From Candidatus Eiseniibacteriota bacterium (GTDB lineage: Bacteria; Eisenbacteria; RBG-16-71-46): DNA of 13,805 nucleotides. The first letter of the stretch is position 1; the number at the start of each line of letters is the position of its first letter. The notes under the pieces were generated by a model that was not told the DNA's origin, did not search any database, and saw only the letters and a program-made list of their open reading frames with translations. The stretch is taken from assembly GCA_005893365.1 (NCBI GenBank), contig VBPB01000091.1, positions 21,305 to 35,109 of the forward strand, written 5' to 3'. The position numbers and the translations under genes were made by a program. This document shows positions 1 through 6,909 of this stretch, piece after piece.

Positions 1-403
1 CACCCGCCGCCGCGTCGATCACCGCGGCGGCCTCTCGAAAGTACTGCGGCCCGATCGCGGCGGGGGTGATCACGCAGAGCGCCGTCACGTCCTGGTCGCC
101 GTGGTTGTCGAACCGGTGGACGGCGCAGCGTGGGATGCACAGGGCCTGGCCCGGCCCGACCTCGATCGGTCGGCCGTCGACGGTCCAGGTCAGCACGCCG
201 GCGACGCCGTAGACCGTCTCCTCGTAATGGTCGTGGTGGTGCGCGGGAGCCGTCAGGCGTTGCGCACGCGGGACCGTGAGCTCGAAGGCCGCGACGCTGC
301 CCGTCGAGTGGTCCCCGGTGAGCAGGAAGCGCACCGTGAGCGGCCCGAGACGGATGGTCTCGTCGGATGGATTGACGTGGAGGTCGAGGGTCTGCCGTGC
401 CAT
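1..403 (-). CDS. Cupin-domain protein (C-terminus beyond window edge)
   Basis: This is the first 134 residues of a small single-domain cupin, read from an ATG at 403 and still open at base 1. A good Shine-Dalgarno (GGAGG) lies about 7 bases upstream of the ATG. Cupin motif 1 is clear at residues 54-69: PAHHHDHYEETV followed by Y, G, V, A, G. H55, H57 and E61 are the likely metal ligands. Motif 2 (residues 83-100) keeps the Pro (P91), the His (H96) and the Asn (N100), but the usual Gly after the Pro is Cys93. The fold is a small beta barrel that usually binds a metal. Substrates vary too widely in the family to name one. No signal peptide is visible, so it is probably cytoplasmic. It is divergent from a marR-type gene and its promoter carries that region's palindromes, so it is the obvious candidate target of that regulator. 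Confidence 0.87.
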   Translation of the reverse strand, partial: MARQTLDLHVNPSDETIRLGPLTVRFLLTGDHSTGSVAAFELTVPRAQRLTAPAHHHDHYEETVYGVAGVLTWTVDGRPIEVGPGQALCIPRCAVHRFDNHGDQDVTALCVITPAAIGPQYFREAAAVIDAAAG

Positions 404-419
404 GGGAGCCTCCGTTCAG

Positions 420-434
420 GTACACTGCGTTTAC
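420..434. promoter_or_regulatory. Palindromic operator copy 1 (marR/cupin intergenic)
   Basis: The sequence is GTACAC-TGC-GTTTAC, an inverted repeat with 6-bp arms around a 3-bp centre and one mismatch. It has the same architecture and right arm as the second copy 26 bp away. The site lies in the presumed cupin leader, 17 bp upstream of the cupin ATG, and close to where a marR promoter would sit. It is likely an operator for the adjacent MarR-family protein. Confidence 0.55.
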
Positions 435-442
435 TGAGGTCT

Positions 443-472
443 ATGGTAAACTAAGTTTACTGAGGATGTCAA
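443..472 (-). promoter_or_regulatory. Sigma-70-type promoter of the cupin gene
   Basis: On the minus strand a perfect TTGACA (-35, positions 467-472) is followed after 18 bases by TACCAT (-10, positions 443-448, four of six consensus bases). Transcription would start near 436 and leave a leader of about 30 nt before the cupin ATG at 403. The palindrome at 446-460 fills most of the spacer and touches the -10, so a protein bound there should block RNA polymerase. The -35 overlaps the likely start codon of the divergent marR gene. Confidence 0.6.
446..460. promoter_or_regulatory. Palindromic operator copy 2 (marR/cupin intergenic)
   Basis: The sequence is GTAAAC-TAA-GTTTAC, with perfect 6-bp inverted arms and a 3-bp centre. 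Its start is 26 bp (about 2.5 helical turns) from the start of copy 1. The right half and flank GTTTACTGAGG (455-465) also occur as an exact 11-bp direct repeat at 429-439. The site lies inside the -35/-10 spacer of the cupin promoter and directly upstream of the marR ribosome binding site. It is therefore placed to control both genes, which suits MarR-type autoregulation. Confidence 0.65.
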
Positions 473-933
473 TGCCGGTCTTGCCCAAGGGCCCCCCGCC
501 CCAGACGGGGGAGATGCTCATCGGTGCCCTGCTGCGGGTCCCGGCCCAGGCGATCCATCGCCGGATCATCCATGAGCTCGATGCGGCGGGCTTCGACGGG
601 CTGAGCATGCCGCACATGGCGGTGCTGCAGTTCCCGGGCCCGGATGGGGTTCGTCCGAGCCTGCTCGCCGAGCGCGCCGGCATGAGCAAGCAGGCGATGA
701 ACCAGCTGCTCCGGAGCCTCGAGGGTCTCGGTTACGTGGTCCGGGCCGACGCGCCGGACGAGGGCCGGGCACGGATCGTGCGTTTCACGCGACGCGGGCG
801 TGCCGCCTACGCCAAGGTCCACGACATCCTCCGTGACATCGAGCGCGAGTGGCGTGCCGAGCTCGGACCCGGGGACTTCGCCCGGCTGAAAGCGCTGCTG
901 TCACGCGTCTGGGAGAGTCCATTGGCGCGTTGA
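472..933 (+). CDS. MarR-family winged-helix transcriptional regulator
   Basis: This 153-residue protein has the usual length and layout of a MarR dimeric repressor. N- and C-terminal helices (about 14-38 and 112-148) would form the dimer interface. The winged helix-turn-helix spans about 46-106: the recognition helix is near residues 70-86 (GMSKQAMNQLLRSLEGLGYV) and the wing is RADAPDEGRARIVRFT. The start at ATG 472 is chosen because GAGG at 462-465 lies 6 bases upstream. ATG 466 would abut that site, and an upstream in-frame GTG at 397 would run through the cupin start. Regulators of this family usually respond to small aromatic or electrophilic ligands, or to oxidation. No ligand can be read from this sequence. 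The two palindromes just upstream suggest it represses itself and the divergent cupin gene. Confidence 0.9.
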   Translation: MPVLPKGPPPQTGEMLIGALLRVPAQAIHRRIIHELDAAGFDGLSMPHMAVLQFPGPDGVRPSLLAERAGMSKQAMNQLLRSLEGLGYVVRADAPDEGRARIVRFTRRGRAAYAKVHDILRDIEREWRAELGPGDFARLKALLSRVWESPLAR

Positions 934-948
934 CCCGCGATCCCGTCG

Positions 949-1638
949 CTACGACCGGCTGAACTGGTCGTCCGGCTCTTCGTCCTCGGCGTGGTGCTTG
1001 ATGATGCGGGCCTCGGCGATGAACACCACCTCTTCGGCGATGTTGGTGGCCAGGTCGGCCACCCGCTCGAGGTTGCGCGACACCAGGATCAGCTCCATCG
1101 CGCGCGGGACGGCCGAGGGGTCCGCGGTCATGTAGCGGATGAGCTCGTCGAAGACCTGGCGGTTGAGCAGGTCCACCGCGTCGTCCTCGCGGCACAGCCG
1201 GCGGGCGCGCTCGGTGTCGCGCCGCACGAACGCGTCGAGCGCATCGTGCAACATCCCGCCCGCGAGCTTGGCCAGGCGCGGGATGTCCACCAGCGGCTGG
1301 AGGTGCGGCGCCGGGGCCAGGCGCGCGGCACTCCCGGCGATGTTCACGGCGTGGTCGCCGACCCGCTCGAGATCGTTGTTGATCTTGAGCACGGCGGTGA
1401 TGAAGCGCAGGTCCCGCGCCAGGGGCTGCTGCAGCGCCAGCAGCCGGAGGCAGCGCTCCTCGATGTCGATCTCCATGCGATCGATGATATGGTCGTCGGC
1501 GAACACCTCGCGCGCCAGCGGCTCGTCGAGCCGGCGCAACGCCTCGACCGCCTTGAGCACGTTGGCCTCGGCGCGGCCGCCCATGAGCAGCAGCTGCTCC
1601 TTGAGTTCCTCGAGATCCCGTTCGAAATGTCGTTCCAC
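949..1638 (-). CDS. phoU: PhoU, phosphate signalling and transport accessory protein
   Basis: This 229-residue all-helical protein matches the usual PhoU length and consists of two homologous three-helix bundles. Each repeat carries the family's metal-binding E-x-x-x-D signature: ERVGD at 91-95 in the first half and ERVAD at 191-195 in the second. Other PhoU landmarks are LLLMGG near 16-21 and MLHDALDAF near 129-137. PhoU links the Pst transporter to the PhoR kinase and keeps the regulon off when phosphate is plentiful. The GTG start at 1638 is chosen because GAGG lies 5 bases upstream and the protein then begins at the family's first helix. The reading frame stays open much further upstream, but only as a shadow of pstB. 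It is the last gene of the block, 26 bp after pstB, and converges on marR with only 15 bp between the stop codons. Confidence 0.95.
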   Translation of the reverse strand: MERHFERDLEELKEQLLLMGGRAEANVLKAVEALRRLDEPLAREVFADDHIIDRMEIDIEERCLRLLALQQPLARDLRFITAVLKINNDLERVGDHAVNIAGSAARLAPAPHLQPLVDIPRLAKLAGGMLHDALDAFVRRDTERARRLCREDDAVDLLNRQVFDELIRYMTADPSAVPRAMELILVSRNLERVADLATNIAEEVVFIAEARIIKHHAEDEEPDDQFSRS

Positions 1639-1664
1639 GCCTGCCTCGTGTGGGAAGCGCCGGA

Positions 1665-2570
1665 TCAGCCGAAGCGTCCGGTGATGTAGTCTTCGGTGAG
1701 CTTCTGCCGCGGGCGCGTGAACAGCGCGCGGGTCTCGCCCACCTCGATCAGCTCGCCCTGCAGCATGAAGGCGGTGAGGTCGGAGATGCGCGCCGCCTGC
1801 TGCATGTTGTGGGTCACGACCAGGATCGTATAGCGCGCCTTGAGCTCGAGCGCCAGCTCCTCGATGCGCGCGGTGGCGGTGGGGTCGAGCGCCGAGGCCG
1901 GCTCGTCCATCAGCAGCACCTCGGGCTCCACCGCCAGCGCGCGCGCGATGCACAGCCGCTGCTGCTGCCCGCCCGAGAGCGCCAGCGCGGAGCGGCCGAG
2001 CCGGTCGCGCACCTCGTCCCACAATGCGGCGCGGCGCAGGCTCTGCTCGACCCGGGCCTCCAGCTCGCCGCGGTCGCGCACGCCCAGCAGCCTCAGGCCG
2101 AAGGCCACGTTGTCGAAGATCGACTTGGGGAACGGATTGGGGCGCTGGAACACCATGCCGACGCGCCGCCTCAGCTCGACCACGTCGGTGGCGGGCGCGT
2201 AGACGTCGTTGCCGGAGAGCTCGACCCGCCCGCCGACCCGCACGCCCGGGATCAGGTCGTTCATGCGGTTGAAGGCGCGCAGCAGCGTGCTCTTGCCGCA
2301 GCCGGAGGGGCCGATGATGGCGGTGACGCTGTGGGACGGCACCTCGAGCGTGACCGCCTTCAGGGCCTGATGGGCGCCGTAGAACAGATCGAAGGCGTGC
2401 GTGCGCAGCCGGATCTGCGGCGCCGGGGCGGCGTGCATCGCGCCCGGCTCGGGTGTGGCGGGCGCGGCCGGCCCGCGGCGATCCTCGCCGTCCCCGCTGG
2501 GGCCGGCGGGCCGGCTCGGCAGCTCGGTGCGGATCGTGGGCGAGGGCTTGACGCTCGGGTCGGCGACCAT
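1665..2570 (-). CDS. pstB: PstB, phosphate ABC transporter ATPase
   Basis: This is the ATP-hydrolysing subunit of the Pst high-affinity phosphate importer, 301 residues from ATG 2570. All nucleotide-binding motifs are present: Walker A GPSGCGKST (87-95), Q-loop in MVFQRPNPFPKSIFDN, signature LSGGQQQR (198-205), Walker B VLLMDEP (218-224) with the D-loop SALDP, and the switch histidine in VVTHNMQQ (H254). QRPNPFPKSI is characteristic of PstB. The start is supported by GAGG 5 bases upstream and by a TGATG junction that shares one base with the pstA stop, which suggests translational coupling. Compared with the roughly 257-residue E. coli protein it has about 44 extra N-terminal residues, rich in Pro, Ala and Gly and probably disordered. 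An alternative ATG at 2438 would give the standard length but has no visible ribosome binding site. Confidence 0.96.
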   Translation of the reverse strand: MVADPSVKPSPTIRTELPSRPAGPSGDGEDRRGPAAPATPEPGAMHAAPAPQIRLRTHAFDLFYGAHQALKAVTLEVPSHSVTAIIGPSGCGKSTLLRAFNRMNDLIPGVRVGGRVELSGNDVYAPATDVVELRRRVGMVFQRPNPFPKSIFDNVAFGLRLLGVRDRGELEARVEQSLRRAALWDEVRDRLGRSALALSGGQQQRLCIARALAVEPEVLLMDEPASALDPTATARIEELALELKARYTILVVTHNMQQAARISDLTAFMLQGELIEVGETRALFTRPRQKLTEDYITGRFG

Positions 2571-3451
2571 CAGCGCCTCGGCAGCCGTCGCGTGGTCAGG
2601 CGCAGCAGCCCCGAGACCAGCGAGACCATGATCAAGAGCACCAGCGCCCCGGTCCAGGCCTGGCGGTTCCAGTCCTCGTAGGGGGCCTTGGCGTAGTCGA
2701 AGATGTAGACCGGCAGCGACGCCATCGGCTGATCGATGCGCAGCGACCAGAACCGGTTGCCGAGGGCGGTGAACAGGAGCGGGGCGGTCTCGCCCGCCGC
2801 GCGGGCCAGCGCCAGCAGGCTCGCGGTCACGATGCCGCCCGAGGCGGCGGGTACCACCACCTGCTGGATGACGCGCCACTGCGGTGCGCCCAGCGCCAGC
2901 GCCGCCTCGCGGTACGAGCGGGGCACCAGGCGCACCACCTCCTCGGTCGAGCGGATGATGGTCGGCAGCATGAGCAGCGCCAGCGCCACGCTCCCCGCCA
3001 GCGCCGAGAAGCGTCCCATCGGCACCACCACCAGCCCGTAGGCCGCGACCCCCACGACGATCGAGGGCACCCCGCTCATGACGTCGGCGGTGTAGCGCAC
3101 CAGGCCGCCGAGGCGACCCCGCCCGTACTCGGCGAGCCACACGCCCGCGCCGACGCCCACCGGCACGGCCATCAGGCTGGCGAGTCCGGCGAGGATGAAC
3201 GTGCCGACGATGGCGTTGGCCATGCCGCCGCCGGGCTCGCCCACCGGCGTGGGCAGGTGCACGAAGAACCCGAGCGTGAGCCCCGCGAGCCCGCGCGCGA
3301 GCAGGTGGCCGACGATGAGCGCCAGCGGCAGCAGGATGAGCGCCGCGCACAGCGTGCACAGGGCGATGACCAGCCCGTTCCAGAGCTTGCGCGCCGGCGC
3401 CGGCGCGCGCACGCGCAGCGGGCGGAGCGTCTCAGGCGCTACCCGCGACAT
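2570..3451 (-). CDS. pstA: PstA, phosphate ABC transporter permease
   Basis: This 293-residue inner-membrane permease pairs with PstC to form the phosphate channel. About six hydrophobic segments are visible, the first near 26-50 and others near 79-104, 128-145, 150-165, 205-230 and 267-284. The ABC permease loop that contacts the ATPase is present: REAALALGAPQWRVIQQVVVP (181-201, EAA motif). The sequences GVPSIVVG and MLPTIIRSTEEVVRLVPRSYREAALALGA are typical of PstA. A strong Shine-Dalgarno (GGGAGGGAG) precedes the ATG. The start lies inside the end of pstC (20-bp overlap) and the stop shares one base with the pstB start, so the three transporter genes are clearly co-translated. Confidence 0.96.
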   Translation of the reverse strand: MSRVAPETLRPLRVRAPAPARKLWNGLVIALCTLCAALILLPLALIVGHLLARGLAGLTLGFFVHLPTPVGEPGGGMANAIVGTFILAGLASLMAVPVGVGAGVWLAEYGRGRLGGLVRYTADVMSGVPSIVVGVAAYGLVVVPMGRFSALAGSVALALLMLPTIIRSTEEVVRLVPRSYREAALALGAPQWRVIQQVVVPAASGGIVTASLLALARAAGETAPLLFTALGNRFWSLRIDQPMASLPVYIFDYAKAPYEDWNRQAWTGALVLLIMVSLVSGLLRLTTRRLPRR

Positions 3452-4421
3452 CGCGTCTCCCTCCCGTCGTCCACAGCACCAGCAGCCGGGCCAGGGCGTT
3501 GATGACCACCGTGAGCGCGAACAGCACCAGCGCGATCTCGGTCAAGGCCGACAGGTAGAGCTGTCCGGTCGCCTCGGTGAACTCGTTGGCGATGACGCTC
3601 GCCATGGTGGAGCCCGGGGCCAGCAGCGAGGCCGAGATGCGGTTGGTGTTCCCGATCACCATGGTCACCGCCATGGTCTCGCCGAGCGCCCGCCCCAGCG
3701 CCAGGATCGCCGCGCCCAGGATGCCGGGGCGTGCGGCGTCCAGCAGGACGCCCAGGCCCTCGGCCCGCGTGGCGCCGAGGGCGAGTGCCGCCTCGCGCAG
3801 CGAGCCGGGCATGGCGAGCAGGATCTCGCGCGCGAGCGAGACGATGGTGGGCACCACCATGACCGCCAGCACGATGCCGGCGTTGAGCATGCCGATGCCG
3901 AACGGGAAGCCCTGGAACAGCGGCAGGAAGCCCAGGTGCGCGATCAGCCAGGGCTCGACCAGCGAGCGCAGGAAGGGGGCGAGCACGAACAGACCCCAGA
4001 TGCCGTAGACGATGCTGGGGATCGAGGCGAGCAGCTCGACCACGAAGGCGACCACGGCCCCCACCCGCGGCGGGGCGAGCTCGGCCAGGTAGACCGCGGT
4101 CCCCACGCCGAGCGGCACCGCCATCACCATGGCGAGCGCCGAGGAGACCAGCGTGCCAAACAGGTAGGGCAGCGCCCCGTAGTGGTCGGCGACCGGGTCC
4201 CACTCGGTGCCGATCAGGAAGCGCCAGCCCAGCGTGCCCAGCGCGGGGGCCGAGCCGCGCACGACCTCGAAGACGATGAGGCCCACGGCCAGGAACACCA
4301 GCAGCGCCGTGGCACCCAGCGCCCGCTGATGGACTTGGTCGGCGAGGCGCGAGAGCCGGCGGCGCGCGGTGGCGGGCCGCATGGGGCTTGCGGCCGCGCC
4401 GGCAGTGAGCGCTGTGGACAT
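3432..4421 (-). CDS. pstC: PstC, phosphate ABC transporter permease
   Basis: This 329-residue inner-membrane permease is the partner of PstA. It begins with a basic cytoplasmic tail (residues 1-35), then membrane segments near 36-54, 86-112, 123-150, 178-200, 233-256 and 293-315. The EAA loop reads REAALALGATRAEGLGVLLD (209-228). PstC hallmarks are ELLASIPSIVYGIWGLFVLAPFLR, GRALGETMAVTMVIGNTNRI, and the periplasmic ANEFTEATGQLYLSAL. The length is normal for the family. The Shine-Dalgarno is weak (GGGCGG), but the gene lies only 13 bp after the pstS stop, consistent with operonic expression. Its end overlaps pstA by 20 bp. Confidence 0.96.
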   Translation of the reverse strand: MSTALTAGAAASPMRPATARRRLSRLADQVHQRALGATALLVFLAVGLIVFEVVRGSAPALGTLGWRFLIGTEWDPVADHYGALPYLFGTLVSSALAMVMAVPLGVGTAVYLAELAPPRVGAVVAFVVELLASIPSIVYGIWGLFVLAPFLRSLVEPWLIAHLGFLPLFQGFPFGIGMLNAGIVLAVMVVPTIVSLAREILLAMPGSLREAALALGATRAEGLGVLLDAARPGILGAAILALGRALGETMAVTMVIGNTNRISASLLAPGSTMASVIANEFTEATGQLYLSALTEIALVLFALTVVINALARLLVLWTTGGRRDVAGSA

Positions 4422-4434
4422 CGTCGCGACCGCC

Positions 4435-5478
4435 CTAGCGGCCGGCGAAGACCGGCTTGCCGCTCGCGGTCAGGAGCTTGAGGTTGGCCTGGTTCACCTT
4501 GATCACCGCGTCGGGCAGCTTGGCGTAGTCCAGGGCTTCGACCATCGCCTGACCGTCACGCATCGCCCAGGCGATGAAGTCCGCGAGCGTCTTGGCCTTG
4601 GCGGGATCCTTCGAGTCGCGATAGACGAGCAGGAAGGTGAGCCCGGAGATCGGATACGCGTCGGGGCCGGGGGCGTTGACGATCGGCGTGCGCACGTCCC
4701 TGGCGAGCGCCGCCGCCGAGCCCTCCACGGCCGCGGTCGTCGAGGCCAGCGACGGGAGGACGAACCGGCCCGCCTGGTTTCGGACCGGGGCCACGGTGAG
4801 CTGATTCTGCTTCGCGTACGCCAGCTCCACGTAGCCGATGGCACCCGGGGTCTGGCGCACCAGCCCCGCCACGCCTTCGTTGCCCTTGCCGCCGATCCCC
4901 GACGGCCAGGAGACCGAGGTGTTGGCGCCGATGATCTCCTTCCACTCGCCGCTGACCGCCGCGAGGTAGGAGGTGAAGATGTTGGTGGTGCCGCTGCCGT
5001 CCGAGCGGTGCACGGCCATCACCGGGGCGGGCGGAAGTGTGACGCCGGGGTTGGCCGCCGCCACCTTCTTGTCGTTCCACACCGTGATCTGGCCCATGTA
5101 GATGCCGGTGATGATCTCGGGCGTCAGCTGGAGCGGCTTGTCCAGCCCTTGCAGGTTGTAAACCATCGCCACCGCTCCACCGACGGTCGGGAAGTGGAGG
5201 ATCCGGCGCGGCAGCTCCTTCAGCCGGTCGTTGGAGAGCGCGGCGTCACTGGCGCCGAAGTCCACCGTGCCGGCCTTCACCTGCTGGATGCCGGCGCCGC
5301 TGCCGATCGACTGGTAGTTGATCGAGACGCCGGTCTGCTTGTGATAGGCGTCGAACCACTTGGAGTAGATGGGGTACGGGAACGTGGCCCCGGCGCCGGT
5401 GAGGCTCTGCGCGCCCGCGGGGATGGCCGCCGCGACGGTGATCAGGGCCAGGGCTGCGAAGCGAAGGATGCGATGCAT
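4435..5478 (-). CDS. pstS: PstS, periplasmic phosphate-binding protein
   Basis: This 347-residue substrate-binding protein captures phosphate for PstCAB. A Sec signal peptide covers about residues 1-23 (MHRILRF, a hydrophobic stretch, then AGA before QSLTGAG). There is no lipobox cysteine, so the mature protein should be free in the periplasm. Phosphate-contacting loops of the PstS fold are visible: GAGATFPYPIY (28-38), GSGAGI (59-64), DFGASDA (73-79) and RSDGSGTT (158-165). The ATG at 5478 is chosen because it starts the signal peptide and has AGGAG about 10 bases upstream. The frame is open further upstream only as a shadow of the porin gene. It lies 26 bp after the porin stop and 13 bp before pstC, an arrangement expected for induction by PhoB under phosphate limitation. 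Confidence 0.96.
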   Translation of the reverse strand: MHRILRFAALALITVAAAIPAGAQSLTGAGATFPYPIYSKWFDAYHKQTGVSINYQSIGSGAGIQQVKAGTVDFGASDAALSNDRLKELPRRILHFPTVGGAVAMVYNLQGLDKPLQLTPEIITGIYMGQITVWNDKKVAAANPGVTLPPAPVMAVHRSDGSGTTNIFTSYLAAVSGEWKEIIGANTSVSWPSGIGGKGNEGVAGLVRQTPGAIGYVELAYAKQNQLTVAPVRNQAGRFVLPSLASTTAAVEGSAAALARDVRTPIVNAPGPDAYPISGLTFLLVYRDSKDPAKAKTLADFIAWAMRDGQAMVEALDYAKLPDAVIKVNQANLKLLTASGKPVFAGR

Positions 5479-5504
5479 GGAGGGGGTCTCCTCTCGGGTC
5501 GACG

Positions 5505-6686
5505 TCAGGATTGCGGCCTCGCGAACGTGTAGGACAGGGTCAGGCGCAGCTGCAGGTCGTGGGAGGTGGGTGCGGCCGCCCCGCCCCGGGCGCGGTACCG
5601 CATCGCTTCCACGTTGGGCATCACGTGGACCTCGCGGATCGGCTGGTAGTCGAGGCCCGCGAGCCACAGGACCTGATCCACGCGCTTCGCGGTGCGCTGG
5701 TCCGGCGCCCAGTAGTCCACGCGGGCGAACCCGGCGAGGCTCGTGAACGGCGTGGACCGCACGAAGAGCGACGCACCGCGCGGCTCCTTGAACGGACCGC
5801 TCGGCGCGTGCTGCACCTGCGTGAACGCTTCGGCGCCGACCGCCCACCGGTAGCGCTCGTAGCCGGCGAAGACCTTGTAGAGCGCGCGGTCCTTGCCGCC
5901 GGCGACGACCTCGTAGTCCACGTAGGGCTCGAGGCGCAGGTCGCTCCAGCGCAGCGGCAGCGCCAGGTAGGCGCGCTTCTGCCGGTTGGTCTCGGGCTTC
6001 TGCCCGGAGTCGTCACCGATCATCACCGCGTAGCCCGCGTGGTGGCCCTCGTCCGCGAACCCGATCAGGCTCACGCCCAGGTCGGCGGACGAGGCGAGGC
6101 CGCGGAAGTCGGTGATGGTCTTCTCCACCGAGCGGTACTGCCAGAAGTCCTCGGCGTTCGTGAACGTGGGCGCGGCGATCATCCCCATCGAGGCGTCCCC
6201 GCGCGGCACGAGGTTGCGCCAGCGCAGGTAGGCGCCCTTCACGAACACGCCGATCTTGCCGTCCGAACTGAGCGCCTTGCTGTCGGCCTCGACGCGGAAG
6301 CGGGTCGAGAATCGGTAGGAGAGATCGTTGTCCACTTGGAAGTACAGCCGCCGGATCTGGAGGCCGTTCAAGTCGCGTCCGATCGGCTTGCCCGAGCCGT
6401 CGATGTAGACCGGATTCACCGTGTCGGCCCCGGCGCCGTTGTAGGCGTGCCGGGGATCGCCCTGCGCGTTGTAGAAGTAGTCGGCGAAGGCGACCCCGGT
6501 CACGCGGCCACGCGGGAAGTCCGGGGGCGTCGAGACGATTCCGGCCGCGGAGGGGAGCGGCGGGGGCTTGGAGCCCGGCAGGCTGTCCGACTCCGTCGCG
6601 GGGGTCGTCCCCTGGGCATGCGCCGACGTCGTGGCGGCGAGCAGACCGGCGAGGGCCGCGGCGAGTGCGTGATCGCGGAGGGTCAT
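5505..6686 (-). CDS. Outer-membrane beta-barrel porin, probably phosphate-selective (OprO/OprP-like)
   Basis: This 393-residue protein has a signal peptide (about 1-24, ending SAHA before QG), then a Pro/Ser/Thr-rich linker, then a region of alternating polar and hydrophobic short strands ending in LQLRLTLSYTFARPQS. Segments such as LNGLQIRRLYFQVDNDLSYRF, TRFRVEAD and VKGAYLRWRNLV resemble the strand-turn pattern of the phosphate-selective porin O/P family. Known OprP-type porins are somewhat longer (roughly 400-450 residues). The sequence lacks the classical terminal Phe, although an aromatic Y-x-F lies six residues from the end. Its place between phoR and pstS argues for a role in phosphate or anion uptake across the outer membrane. 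The specificity is inferred from context. A general porin or a barrel of unknown substrate remains possible. AGGA lies about 10 bases upstream of the ATG. Confidence 0.75.
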   Translation of the reverse strand: MTLRDHALAAALAGLLAATTSAHAQGTTPATESDSLPGSKPPPLPSAAGIVSTPPDFPRGRVTGVAFADYFYNAQGDPRHAYNGAGADTVNPVYIDGSGKPIGRDLNGLQIRRLYFQVDNDLSYRFSTRFRVEADSKALSSDGKIGVFVKGAYLRWRNLVPRGDASMGMIAAPTFTNAEDFWQYRSVEKTITDFRGLASSADLGVSLIGFADEGHHAGYAVMIGDDSGQKPETNRQKRAYLALPLRWSDLRLEPYVDYEVVAGGKDRALYKVFAGYERYRWAVGAEAFTQVQHAPSGPFKEPRGASLFVRSTPFTSLAGFARVDYWAPDQRTAKRVDQVLWLAGLDYQPIREVHVMPNVEAMRYRARGGAAAPTSHDLQLRLTLSYTFARPQS

Positions 6687-6840
6687 CGTGGCGGTGTCCT
6701 TTCTGCTGCGTGTGTGCGCTGCGTGGCACCTGTCACTGCCGACCGGAGTTCCGCACGTCGTCCAACCCGCTCCGGCGACGCCGTCATCATGGGGCCGCGA
6801 GGGTTGCCGGAAGTTGGAAAGAGCGGCGCGCCGCGGAGGC

Positions 6841-6909
6841 GGGGGCGCGGGCCTTCGCTCAGGCGTCCGCGGGGGCGCGGGCCTTCGCTCAGGCGTCCGC
6901 GGGGGCGCG
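6841..6909. repeat. 30-bp tandem duplication spanning the phoR stop codon
   Basis: Bases 6841-6870 and 6871-6900 are identical 30-bp units, and 6901-6909 repeats the first nine bases (GGGGGCGCG), giving about 2.3 copies. On the minus strand each unit starts GCGGACGCCTGA, which encodes Ala-Asp-Ala-stop, so the second unit is a non-coding copy of the end of phoR. Each unit can fold into a short hairpin (GCGG/CCGC plus GCC/GGC with a 2-nt bulge and an 8-nt loop). The nine-base flanking homology points to replication slippage. Confidence 0.9.

Noticed and set aside
397..471. marR start at GTG 397 or ATG 466
   Set aside because: GTG 397 would code through the operators and the cupin start. ATG 466 abuts the Shine-Dalgarno, whereas 472 has proper spacing.
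1639..2022. N-terminal extension of PhoU into pstB
   Set aside because: The extension is a shadow of pstB, and GTG 1638 has a good ribosome binding site and gives the normal PhoU length.
6687..6840. Pho box upstream of the porin (CTGTCAC at 6730-6736, CGTCATCAT at 6782-6790)
   Set aside because: Both lie on the strand opposite to transcription and lack the 11-bp spaced direct repeat, so they are chance half-sites. I also saw no convincing sigma-70 promoter here.
6841..6909. Possible CRISPR-like or satellite array
   Set aside because: There are only about 2.3 directly abutting units, no spacers and no cas genes. It is a simple tandem duplication.
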